Made by a program: the position numbers and the translations under genes
Source of the DNA: an uncultured Ilumatobacter sp.
GTDB lineage: Bacteria; Actinomycetota; Acidimicrobiia; Acidimicrobiales; Ilumatobacteraceae
Direction: 5' to 3'
DNA length: 64,000 bases
NCBI GenBank assembly: GCA_905480335.1
Contig: CAJQPY010000004.1
Location: forward strand, 124,001 to 188,000
In this document: piece by piece, positions 55,791-64,000 of the stretch
How the letters are laid out: every line of letters starts with the position of its first letter
Numbering within the stretch: position 1 is the stretch's first letter
Notes under the pieces: model-generated
Database searches by the model: none
What the model was told of the DNA's origin: nothing
The model's input: the letters and a program-made list of their open reading frames with translations, nothing else

Positions 55791-56717
55791 TCATTGAGTG
55801 GTCACGGTGGCGAGCGCCATCACCATCGCCAGCACGATGAGACCGGCCGCGAAGAGCCGCATGACCGGTCGTCGAGGTGTTGCCGCCTCGTACGCAGTCT
55901 GGGTGACTGCGGCGTGGTCGGTCGCTGCGTCGCTCACGGCTTCGATCCACTCGGAGATGCTCGCATGGCGTTCGGCCGGATTGGCCGACAGCCCGCGGCG
56001 GAGCTCGAAGGCGAGCGGCTCGGTACCGGAAGGCTCGGGTGCGGTCGCCTGATGCGGACCGTTCGGAACCAGGATTCGGTGCCACTCGCTGCCGAACGCT
56101 GCGCGCCCGATGACCCCTGATGCTGAGTACACGTCGGTGCGACCATCGATTGCAGCTCCGGGAATTCGCTGTTCGGGCGCTGTGTAGGCGTCTGCTTCAG
56201 CAGCGGCGGCGAGGTGGCGCTGCTCGGTCTCGAGTGCGAGCCCGAGGTCGGTGAGTAACACCTGCTCACCGGGCGCCACGTTCCGGATCAACACATTGCC
56301 GGGTCTGATGTCACGGTGGACGAGACCAGCGGAGTGCACGACCACGATTGCCGCGCCCAATTCAGTCACGAGCCATTCGATCTCGGCCGGACCGAACGTC
56401 TGTTCATCTTCCAGACGGTCCTCCAGGGCTCCGCCATCGATGAGTTCCATCACTAAGTAGGGGCGTCGCTCAAACTCGCCGGTGTCGTACACAGTAACGA
56501 TACGGTCGCCCGAGAAACCACGAAAGGTTTGCACTGCCGCGACGAAATCAGCTCGCAGCTTGGGGTCCTGAGCGTGCGGCTCGGCGAGCACCTTGACAGC
56601 AACGTCGACGCCGAGCGCCGGGTCGTGAGCGCGGTAGACAACGGCACGCATACCGGATCCGAGCACCCCCAGGACCCTGCGGGATCCGATGCGATCGGGT
56701 AGGACCGGTTTGCTCAT
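55791..56717 (-). CDS. Ser/Thr protein kinase-like protein with a single C-terminal TM and no extracellular domain
   Basis: VAVKVL, HRDIRPGNVLI, LLTDLGLAL (DLG), YTAPEQRIPG, DVYS; TM VMRLFAAGLIVLAMVMALATV at the end. Confidence 0.9.
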   Translation of the reverse strand: MSKPVLPDRIGSRRVLGVLGSGMRAVVYRAHDPALGVDVAVKVLAEPHAQDPKLRADFVAAVQTFRGFSGDRIVTVYDTGEFERRPYLVMELIDGGALEDRLEDEQTFGPAEIEWLVTELGAAIVVVHSAGLVHRDIRPGNVLIRNVAPGEQVLLTDLGLALETEQRHLAAAAEADAYTAPEQRIPGAAIDGRTDVYSASGVIGRAAFGSEWHRILVPNGPHQATAPEPSGTEPLAFELRRGLSANPAERHASISEWIEAVSDAATDHAAVTQTAYEAATPRRPVMRLFAAGLIVLAMVMALATVTTQ

Positions 56718-56815
56718 TTCGTCGGTCGTCTCGATGCTTCGAAGCTATCTGTGCGACGTCATTCGAGAATCTAATTCTCCGTCAGCATTCTCTCACCAGG
56801 GTGTGATCTACCGAT

Positions 56816-58045
56816 TCACGCCAGACGGCGGAGTTCGGCGTTGCGCACGTATGTCGTGATGACTATTCCCAGGCTGGACGTGGCGGCCAGGCTGATCGCT
56901 GTGCCAGTTCCGATGGCCGTCGCCAGCAACCCGAGGATGAGCGCGCCGATGGGGAACAGCCCCTGCGCGACCAACGTGTACACGGCCATCACCCGACCCA
57001 TTAGTGGTTGCGGCGTCCTCGCCTGGATCAAGCCCTGGTTCATGTTGATGAAAAAGCCACCGGCAAGTCCCATCACGAGCGAGAGTCCAACGACGACGGC
57101 GAAGCTGTTGGCGAATCCGATCAGCAGGGTCATCGTGCCGCCGACCATCATTGCCCGCTGGAACACGGCGCCCTTGTTGGCCATGTCGCCTTTGCGCATC
57201 AAAAACAGTGATGAGATCGCGATGCCGATGCCCATAACGGCGAACGGGACCGCTGCGTCACCGGCGTCACGACCCAGTTCGGACTTCACGTGCGCCTGCA
57301 ACGTGACCATCACGGCCGGGTTCACCGTGAGGCTGCTGGTCAGCAGGAGACCGAAAAGTGTCTTCAGCTGCGAGTCGTCGAGGATGTGGTGTACCGCGTC
57401 GCGTACCTCAGCCACGACCGACCGTCGATCGCGTTCCTCCTCATGGGTCGGGACCTCGAGCAGCAGAAGGAACACCGTGCCGAAAACCAGCAAGCCAGCT
57501 TGGAACCAGAATGCCCCTTCGAAACCAAACCGGTCGCCCACAACCTTGACGAGCACTGGCCCGAGGATTAGCGACAGAGTCATAGCGATTGCGTTGAGCG
57601 CAATCGCACCGAACAGTTGATCTCGGCCAACGAGCGCAGGAACCAGCGCCGAACGCACAGGCTGGCCGACTGCTGAGGCGGTGCCGGCAAGCAGGGTCGC
57701 GATGATCACCCAGCCCATTTCGATGTGATCAGATCGGATCAGCAGCGCAGTTCCTGCCATTACGGCGGCGGACGCAAGCTGCGTGCCGATGAGCAACCGA
57801 CGGCGGTCGTGTCGGTCGGCCCACACGCCGGCCTGAAGCACGACCAGTGCAGTGGGGATACCGAGCGTGAATGCGACGAGCCCTTGTGCGCCCTCGTCGC
57901 GGAGCAAGAGATCAAGAACGATCCACCCGAAGGCGAATCGCTGGGCGTTGACAACGAGGAAGAATGGAATGTTGTTCAGCCACAGCAGCCGGAAGGGCCT
58001 AACGGTGAGCGCATTTGCCGTGTGCTCGTTTTCTGTCCCCGTCAT
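56816..58045 (-). CDS. MFS transporter
   Basis: Twelve-span hydrophobic ORF, GVWADRHDRRRLLIGTQ motif A. Confidence 0.92.
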   Translation of the reverse strand: MTGTENEHTANALTVRPFRLLWLNNIPFFLVVNAQRFAFGWIVLDLLLRDEGAQGLVAFTLGIPTALVVLQAGVWADRHDRRRLLIGTQLASAAVMAGTALLIRSDHIEMGWVIIATLLAGTASAVGQPVRSALVPALVGRDQLFGAIALNAIAMTLSLILGPVLVKVVGDRFGFEGAFWFQAGLLVFGTVFLLLLEVPTHEEERDRRSVVAEVRDAVHHILDDSQLKTLFGLLLTSSLTVNPAVMVTLQAHVKSELGRDAGDAAVPFAVMGIGIAISSLFLMRKGDMANKGAVFQRAMMVGGTMTLLIGFANSFAVVVGLSLVMGLAGGFFINMNQGLIQARTPQPLMGRVMAVYTLVAQGLFPIGALILGLLATAIGTGTAISLAATSSLGIVITTYVRNAELRRLA

Positions 58046-58118
58046 CGCCACGCGCCGACTTTGGCAGACCGGTGGTGGGCTCTGCGATGCGGACCGCAGT
58101 GTGGCAGTCTCGCGTTTT

Positions 58119-59132
58119 GTGAGCACATTCAAGGCCCTTGTCCTTCGCGAATCCGAGAAGGGAAACCCGAAGTCTGCTGCTGCGTCGATTGAGGATCTGA
58201 CCGACGACGATTTGCCGACGTACGGTGGTTCGGAGATGGTGACTGTCGATATCGACTGCTCGTCGCTCAACTACAAGGACGGTATGGCGCTGACCGGCAA
58301 GGGTCGGATCATCCGGTCCTTTCCGATGGTTCCCGGTATCGATTTCTCAGGGACCGTGGTGTCGTCGGAATCTGCCCGCTTCGCACCGGGTGATGGCGTA
58401 GTGCTGACCGGTTGGGCTGTGGGGGAGCGATACTGGGGAGGCTACTCGCAGCGTCAGCGGGTGAAGGCCGACTGGCTTGTTGCCCGCCCGGCGTCGATGA
58501 CCAGTGTGCAGGCAATGGGCATCGGGACTGCGGGGCTCACCTCGATGTTGTGTGTTCTTGGCCTGGAAGGCGGAGCTGTTGCACCCACCGACGGGCCGGT
58601 CGTCGTGACCGGAGCGGCTGGCGGTGTCGGCAGCGTGGCAATCGCGTTGCTAAGCAATCTCGGGTACGACGTGACCGCGGTGACCGGTCGACCCGAGGAA
58701 CACGATTATCTCCGGTCGCTCGGTGCGGCGGCGTTCCTGACCCGCCAGGAGATGTCGGAAGCCCCGAAGCCGCTCGAAACCGAGACATGGGCGGGAGCGG
58801 TGGATGCGGTCGGCTCGACAATGCTCGCCAAGATCATCGCCCAGACCAAGTATCAGGGTGTCGTCACCGCCTGCGGGTTGGCCGGAGGCGTCGACCTGCC
58901 GAGCACGGTGATGCCATTCATCCTGCGCGGTGTGCGGCTCCAGGGAATCGACTCGGTGAGTGCGCCGCTCGCCGACCGTGAGGCGGCCTGGGCCCGACTC
59001 GCCACCGACCTCCCGGCTGATCTGCTCGACGCGATGACCGACGTCGTGCCGATGAGCAGGTTGCCCGAGCAGGGTGCTGCGATCATGGCCGGACAGACGC
59101 GCGGCCGCCTCGTCGTCGACCCCGCCACCTGA
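58119..59132 (+). CDS. Zinc-type alcohol dehydrogenase/quinone reductase family, AcuI/YhdH-like (acrylyl-CoA reductase)
   Basis: SSLNYKDGMALTGKGRIIRSFPMVPGIDFSGTV, VVTGAAGGVGSVAI; GTG start. Confidence 0.88.
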   Translation: MSTFKALVLRESEKGNPKSAAASIEDLTDDDLPTYGGSEMVTVDIDCSSLNYKDGMALTGKGRIIRSFPMVPGIDFSGTVVSSESARFAPGDGVVLTGWAVGERYWGGYSQRQRVKADWLVARPASMTSVQAMGIGTAGLTSMLCVLGLEGGAVAPTDGPVVVTGAAGGVGSVAIALLSNLGYDVTAVTGRPEEHDYLRSLGAAAFLTRQEMSEAPKPLETETWAGAVDAVGSTMLAKIIAQTKYQGVVTACGLAGGVDLPSTVMPFILRGVRLQGIDSVSAPLADREAAWARLATDLPADLLDAMTDVVPMSRLPEQGAAIMAGQTRGRLVVDPAT

Positions 59133-59170
59133 ACGCTATATCCGGTGTCAGGCACCGGATAAAGCGTTCA
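59130..59170. terminator. Bidirectional terminator-like palindrome
   Basis: TGAACGCTATATCCGGTG-tcagg-CACCGGATAAAGCGTTCA: 17/18 arms match; both convergent stop codons form its ends. Confidence 0.75.
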
Positions 59171-59755
59171 GCGGGGGAGGTAGGAGGGTCGCTGGTCCTC
59201 GTAGGCGTCGATGGCGCCGGCCTTGCCCATGGTGATGCCGATGTCGTCGAGTCCGTTGAGGAAGCGATGCTGCACATCGGACGGCATCGGGAAGGCTTCG
59301 TCGATCCCGGCAGCAGGCACTTCGACCTTGAGTTGCTCGACATCGACCAGGATGGAGGTCTGCGGGTCGGCCTCGATTGCGGCCCAGATCGCTTCGGCCG
59401 TGGCCTCGGGCACCACGACCGGCACAAGGCCGTTCTTGGTGCAGTTGTTCTTGAAGATGTCGGAGAAGCTCGGCGCGATGACGGCATCAAACCCGTACTG
59501 CTGGATCGCCCAGACGGCGTGCTCACGTGACGAGCCGACACCGAACGCCGGCCCTGCAACGAGGATGTTTGCGCCGCTGTAGCGCTCGTCGTTGAGGACA
59601 AAGTCCTGTTCGTCACGCCAGGCCGAGAATAGGCCCTTCTCGAAGCCGGTTCGCTCGACCTGTTTCAACCAGACCGCGGGGATGATTTGGTCGGTGTCGA
59701 CGTCGCTGCGCTTCAGGGGGACACCGGTTCCGGTGATGATCTGCACAGCTTTCAT
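59168..59755 (-). CDS. leuD: 3-isopropylmalate dehydratase small subunit
   Basis: [58 protein letters not shown]. Confidence 0.96.
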   Translation of the reverse strand: MKAVQIITGTGVPLKRSDVDTDQIIPAVWLKQVERTGFEKGLFSAWRDEQDFVLNDERYSGANILVAGPAFGVGSSREHAVWAIQQYGFDAVIAPSFSDIFKNNCTKNGLVPVVVPEATAEAIWAAIEADPQTSILVDVEQLKVEVPAAGIDEAFPMPSDVQHRFLNGLDDIGITMGKAGAIDAYEDQRPSYLPR

Positions 59756-61161
59756 GACTGGCTCCCCTCCAGGTCGGCGGGCGTACAGAACGTCCCTTTC
59801 ACAGCGGTGGCCGCGGCGACGGCGGGGGAGACGAGGTGGGTCCGTCCGCCCGGTCCCTGACGGCCCTCGAAGTTGCGGTTTGAGGTCGAGGCTGCCCGCT
59901 CGCGGGGAGCCAACTTGTCGGGGTTCATCGCGAGGCACATCGAGCAGCCGGGCTCGCGCCAATCAGCTCCGGCAGCGATGAAGATCTCGTCGAGTCCTTC
60001 CTTGAGCGCCTGGTTCCTGACCCGGTGGCTGCCGGGCACGATCATCACGCGCGGCACGGTGACCGTGCGGCCCTGCATCACGGCGGCCGCGGCTCGGAGG
60101 TCCTCGATTCGGCTGTTCGTGCACGAGCCGATGAACACCGTGTCGACGCTCACGTCGCGCATCGACGTCCCGGCTTCAAGGCCCATGTAGTCGAGTGCGC
60201 GCTGCACGGTTTCCTGTGTTGTTGGGTTGTCGAAACTCATGGGGTCTGGGATCGGTGAGTCGATCGACGCAACTTGTCCGGGGTTTGTGCCCCAGGTGAC
60301 GTGTGGTTCGATCCGGGTGGCATCGAGGACGACTTTGGAGTCCCAGACAGCGTCGTCGTCGGAGAAGAGTTGATTCCAGTCGGCTACAGCGGCGTCCCAG
60401 TCGGCACCGGTGGGCGCCTGGTCGCGTCCCTTGAGGTAGTCGAAAGTGGTCTGATCTGGTGCTATCAGTCCCGCCTTGGCACCGGCTTCGATCGACATGT
60501 TGCAGACGGTCATCCGGCCCTCCATCGACAGGGCGCGAATCGCGGAGCCGCGATACTCGATGACGTGACCGAGTCCGCCGCCTGTGCCGATCTCGCCGAG
60601 GATCGCAAGGATGACGTCCTTGGCCGTGACACCGGGTTGGAGGTCGCCGTCGACAGTCACCGACATCCACTTCGGCCGCTCCTGCGGGAGTGTCTGGGTC
60701 GCGAGGACGTGCTCGACCTCACTCGTGCCAATGCCGAACGCGAGCGCACCGAACGCACCGTGTGTCGCCGTGTGTGAGTCACCGCACACGATCGTCATGC
60801 CGGGCATCGTGCGCCCCTGCTCGGGGCCGATCACGTGGACGATGCCCTGGTCGGGGTCGCCCATCGGGAAGTTGGTGATACCGAACTCGGCGGTGTTCAC
60901 CCGGAGCGTGTCGACCTGCTTGGCCGAGATCGGATCAGCGATCGGCTGATCGATGTGCTCGGTCGGGACGTTGTGGTCCTCGGTCGCAATGGTGAGCTCG
61001 GGGCGGCGCACCGAGCGTCCGGTGAGTCGCAGGCCGTCGAAGGCCTGCGGGCTCGTGACTTCGTGGACGAGGTGGAGGTCGATGTAGATGAGGTCGGGTT
61101 CGCCGTCACCCGACTGGACGAGGTGGCGCTCCCACACTTTTTCCGGCAGTGTTTGTCCCAC
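59752..61161 (-). CDS. leuC: 3-isopropylmalate dehydratase large subunit
   Basis: [64 protein letters not shown] start with AGGAG. Confidence 0.97.
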   Translation of the reverse strand: MGQTLPEKVWERHLVQSGDGEPDLIYIDLHLVHEVTSPQAFDGLRLTGRSVRRPELTIATEDHNVPTEHIDQPIADPISAKQVDTLRVNTAEFGITNFPMGDPDQGIVHVIGPEQGRTMPGMTIVCGDSHTATHGAFGALAFGIGTSEVEHVLATQTLPQERPKWMSVTVDGDLQPGVTAKDVILAILGEIGTGGGLGHVIEYRGSAIRALSMEGRMTVCNMSIEAGAKAGLIAPDQTTFDYLKGRDQAPTGADWDAAVADWNQLFSDDDAVWDSKVVLDATRIEPHVTWGTNPGQVASIDSPIPDPMSFDNPTTQETVQRALDYMGLEAGTSMRDVSVDTVFIGSCTNSRIEDLRAAAAVMQGRTVTVPRVMIVPGSHRVRNQALKEGLDEIFIAAGADWREPGCSMCLAMNPDKLAPRERAASTSNRNFEGRQGPGGRTHLVSPAVAAATAVKGTFCTPADLEGSQS

Positions 61162-61188
61162 GGGTTCTCTCCTCGGTCAATCTTGCGC

Positions 61189-61207
61189 TATCCCATCATA
61201 TGGGATA
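61189..61207. promoter_or_regulatory. Operator palindrome of the leuCD/iclR divergent region
   Basis: TATCCCAT-CAT-ATGGGATA, overlapping minus -10 TATGAT (61200-61195) and plus -10 TACATT (61206-61211). Confidence 0.8.
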
Positions 61208-61220
61208 CATTTCTCCGGAT

Positions 61221-61865
61221 ATGAACATCGTAACCGGTGTGGGCGTGCTTGACAAAGCGATGACCATTGTGCATTCGATTGCCGAACGCCCCCAAGCACT
61301 GACGCAGCTGCAGGAGTCGACTGGCTTCCCGCGGGCGACGGTTCACCGTCTGGCCACGGCGTTGGAGTCGCACGGCCTGCTGCGCCGAGATGCCGAAGGT
61401 CGCTTCGAACTCGGTCACGGGCTGGTGGCACTCGGCCACGCCGCGCAGACGCGGTTTCCACTTGTCGAGCTTGCCCGGCCGATCCTGTCCCAGTTGCGGG
61501 ACCGCACCGGCGAGAGCGTGCAGTTTTTCGTCCAGGAGGGCACCCAGCGGCGATGCGTCCTGTCGCTCGAAACCCCACATGGGTTGCGTTGGATCGTGCC
61601 CGAAGGTTCGGTGTTTCCGCTCGATGCCGGCTCGGCGGGGCGGGTGCTCTCCGGAGACGCCATCGATGGCTGGGTCGAAAGCATCGGCGAGCGTGAGCCC
61701 GGTGTCGCCTCGGTCAGCGCCCCGGTCGCAGGTTCGGGCGAGACCATCATCGCTGCCGTCTCGGTGAGCGGCCCGATCGAGCGGCTCAGTCAGCAGCCCG
61801 GCGAGCGCTTCGGTGACGCGGTGATCGCAGCAGCCGCCGAGCTGTCACGTGCGCTCGTCACCTGA
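61221..61865 (+). CDS. IclR-family regulator, likely NdgR/LtbR-type leucine regulator
   Basis: VLDKAMTIVHSIAERPQALTQLQESTGFPRATVHRLATALESHGLL; divergent from leuCD. Confidence 0.9.
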   Translation: MNIVTGVGVLDKAMTIVHSIAERPQALTQLQESTGFPRATVHRLATALESHGLLRRDAEGRFELGHGLVALGHAAQTRFPLVELARPILSQLRDRTGESVQFFVQEGTQRRCVLSLETPHGLRWIVPEGSVFPLDAGSAGRVLSGDAIDGWVESIGEREPGVASVSAPVAGSGETIIAAVSVSGPIERLSQQPGERFGDAVIAAAAELSRALVT

Positions 61866-61877
61866 GGCGAACCTCAG
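61862..61877. terminator. Short GC hairpin between convergent genes
   Basis: CTGAGG-CGAA-CCTCAG spanning the iclR stop codon. Confidence 0.4.
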
Positions 61878-61878
61878 C

Positions 61879-62523
61879 TTAGGTCGATTCGCCGCCCGGC
61901 TTCCAGAGCGTCGCAACGAGGTCGCGCTCCAGCGCCTTCTCGACGACCTCGGCGGGCACGTCGATCGCGGCGTGATCTTTGATCATGGCAGCGGCGTTGG
62001 GTCGATCTACGGCATCGATCCATGACTCGGCCTCCCACAGCGCCCCGCGGCGCAGCGCCTTTGCGCAATGCACATAGGCCTCCTCCACGGCGACCACGAC
62101 GACGACCTTGGCCGGGCGGCCTCCGACGGCGAATCGCTCGCCGAGGTCCGGATCTGTCGACAGCTGCGCCACGCCGTTGATGCGGAGCGTCTCGTTCAGC
62201 CCGGGGATCAGGAATAGCAGTGCGACGCGAGCGTTGTCGACGACGTTCTCGAACGAATCGAGTCGGTTGTTGCCCGAGTAGTCGGCCCACCCGACGTGGT
62301 GTTCATCGAGCATCTCGACGAACCCGGGGGCGCCGCCCTTCGGCGAGCCATCGCAGCGGCCGTCGCGGTCGGCGGTGGAGAGCACGAAGAACGGCGACTT
62401 CGCAAGGAAGTCGCGGCAGTGCTCGTCGAGTGCCCCGATCACCTTGGTGACTGCACCCCCCGCCGCTGGTCGATAGAACTGGCGGAGGTCACCGACGGAC
62501 TCGATCGTCATGCGGGTCATCAT
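61879..62523 (-). CDS. PPOX-class FMN-binding flavoprotein (pyridoxamine 5'-phosphate oxidase-like)
   Basis: FLAKSPFFVLSTADRDGRCDGSPKGGAPGFVEMLDEHHVGWADYSGNNRLDSFENV. Confidence 0.9.
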   Translation of the reverse strand: MMTRMTIESVGDLRQFYRPAAGGAVTKVIGALDEHCRDFLAKSPFFVLSTADRDGRCDGSPKGGAPGFVEMLDEHHVGWADYSGNNRLDSFENVVDNARVALLFLIPGLNETLRINGVAQLSTDPDLGERFAVGGRPAKVVVVVAVEEAYVHCAKALRRGALWEAESWIDAVDRPNAAAMIKDHAAIDVPAEVVEKALERDLVATLWKPGGEST

Positions 62524-62608
62524 CGCGCGGTTGGGTTGTGAACGCGCTCGCTTGAGTCGTTGAATGCCGGATGGCCTGACGATCCGAACAGCCCGACGGC
62601 TGTTCGGA

Positions 62609-63070
62609 CTACGCAGCGTTGACCGTAGTGGTGTTCAGGGTGGGTGCCGCCTGGCGAGCGATCCGCCACAGCGCGACGGCGATGGGGATCTGCAGTGGGA
62701 GCCGAACCCAGTTGACGACGCGGCCGGCTCCAACAGCGGTTCCGACCGACCGCGACATCTTGCCGTCGACCGGTTTGACCTCGACGTTGTTGATCGCCAT
62801 GTCGATGTTGGCCGGGAAGACAGCAACGACGAGGGCAATCAGGCTCAGCGCCGACGCTCGACGGGTGCGTGCCGGCAGCAGCCCGAGCCCGAGCGCGATC
62901 TCGGCCGCCCCGCTGACAGAGTTGGCGAGGCGCTTGTCGCGGAACCACTCGGGCACGATCGACTCGAAGAAGTCGGGTCGGGCGAAGTGCATCACCCCGG
63001 CTCCCGTGAAGAATGCTGCGGCAAGGCTGGTCGATGGTCGTGGCACCGTCCCATTCAACTCGACGCGCAT
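62609..63070 (-). CDS. DoxX-family membrane protein
   Basis: FFTGAGVMHFARPDFFESIVPEWF...SGAAEIALGLGLLPARTRR. Confidence 0.85.
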   Translation of the reverse strand: MRVELNGTVPRPSTSLAAAFFTGAGVMHFARPDFFESIVPEWFRDKRLANSVSGAAEIALGLGLLPARTRRASALSLIALVVAVFPANIDMAINNVEVKPVDGKMSRSVGTAVGAGRVVNWVRLPLQIPIAVALWRIARQAAPTLNTTTVNAA

Positions 63071-63115
63071 CTCGCCTGACTGCTCAGGCTGCCACGCGTG
63101 CCGAAATGTTGCGGT

Positions 63116-64000
63116 TCAGTATGTTGCGACCAGTTCGATCACGAAGATCATGTCGGTGTCGGCAGGTAGCCCGCCCTGAGGGTTGCCGTCGGGCCCGAAC
63201 CCGTCTTCGGGCGGGATGATGATCGCTCGTCGGCCGCCGACCTTCATTCCGTCCATCCCTTCGAGTAGACCGGGCAACAAGCCCTCCTCGAACGGGATCT
63301 GGACTGGGTCGCTCCAGTTGCTCTCGATCGCAACGCCGTTGTCGCCTCGAAAGTTTACGTAGAGGATCAACGCTGTGTCGCCCTGTTTGAGCTCGGGTCC
63401 GTCTCCCACTACGAGGTCCACGTATTCAGTGGCTGAGACACCCTCGGCTGTCGACAACGGCACGCCTGGCTCGGTCGGGGCGTCCTCGGGGTCGACGCTG
63501 GCGACCACGGCGCGGACGTCGATGACAAACGTGAGCGATTCGTTCTCCCCGATGACTTCTCCGCGAGGGGCCTCGCCGTACGCCAGGTCGGACGGAATAT
63601 CGAGTTGCACCTGTTCGCCGGTTTGGGCACCGACCAGACCCTCCTCCCAACCTTGGATTACGCTTCCGCTTCCGAGGACCACTGGGAACGGCTCGCCGCG
63701 GTCGTAGCTGTTGTCGAATTCCACGCCATCGGAGGAACGGACACCTACATAGTCGACGATCACGGTGTCGCCGTCCGCAGCGGCGTTGCCGGTGCCTGCG
63801 ACGATCACGGTGCGGTCGAGTTCGGTCGGAAGCTCCTCAGGTAATTCGACCTCTGGCTTGTCCGGATTCTCTGCAGGGACCGGTGTTGCAGCGGTCGACG
63901 GGATCTCCGCATCGCCCTCGGCGTCTGCCTCGGTGGTATCCGGCTCACCGTCGGACTTGGAGTCCGAGCCACCGCATGCAGCGAGTGAGAGGGCGGCAAT
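63116..64000 (-). CDS. Lipoprotein with tandem FKBP-type peptidyl-prolyl isomerase domains, N-terminus cut by window edge
   Basis: Reading through the edge gives LSLAACGGSDSKSDG lipobox; two domains VIVDYVGVRSSDGVEFDNSYDRGEPFPVVLGSGSVIQGWEEGL and ALILYVNFRGDNGVAIESNWSDP...GMKVGGRRAIIIPPEDGFG. Confidence 0.9.
   Translation of the reverse strand: MAALSLAACGGSDSKSDGEPDTTEADAEGDAEIPSTAATPVPAENPDKPEVELPEELPTELDRTVIVAGTGNAAADGDTVIVDYVGVRSSDGVEFDNSYDRGEPFPVVLGSGSVIQGWEEGLVGAQTGEQVQLDIPSDLAYGEAPRGEVIGENESLTFVIDVRAVVASVDPEDAPTEPGVPLSTAEGVSATEYVDLVVGDGPELKQGDTALILYVNFRGDNGVAIESNWSDPVQIPFEEGLLPGLLEGMDGMKVGGRRAIIIPPEDGFGPDGNPQGGLPADTDMIFVIELVATY

Overview
This 64 kb window is gene-dense, high-GC chromosomal DNA that looks actinobacterial. 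I infer an Acidimicrobiia-like lineage from the gene content, without any database search. About 60 protein-coding genes can be supported, almost all core or metabolic. They include cytochrome P450, SelO, HisN-like phosphatase, two form-II CoxL-type molybdenum hydroxylase loci, two ABC-2 exporters, SulP, dxs, csp, iscS-mnmA-(MetE-like)-ligA, a four-PASTA kinase-like receptor, menC-GNAT, serA, pyrF, leuA, a DEAD-box helicase, a homocysteine methyltransferase/MTHFR fusion, leuCD and an IclR regulator. I saw no tRNA, rRNA, CRISPR array, prophage or intact insertion sequence. The most interesting signals are regulatory or atypical. (1) A textbook-like leucine leader peptide ([12 protein letters not shown]) with a hairpin and a T-rich terminator lies upstream of leuA, apparently read from a near-leaderless start. 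(2) A perfect TATCCCAT-CAT-ATGGGATA palindrome lies over both -10 elements of the divergent iclR/leuCD pair, so leucine synthesis seems controlled by two mechanisms 12 kb apart. (3) A four-PASTA receptor has HRDxKxxN replaced by HTExTxxK, making it a likely pseudokinase. (4) A structured, repeat-bearing ~100-nt leader precedes sulP. (5) A TANNNT box 6-9 nt before the start codon recurs at more than 15 genes, suggesting widespread leaderless transcription. (6) Two ~0.8 kb orphan segments without credible genes may be decayed DNA. All motif and family calls come from reading the sequence; no homology search was run.
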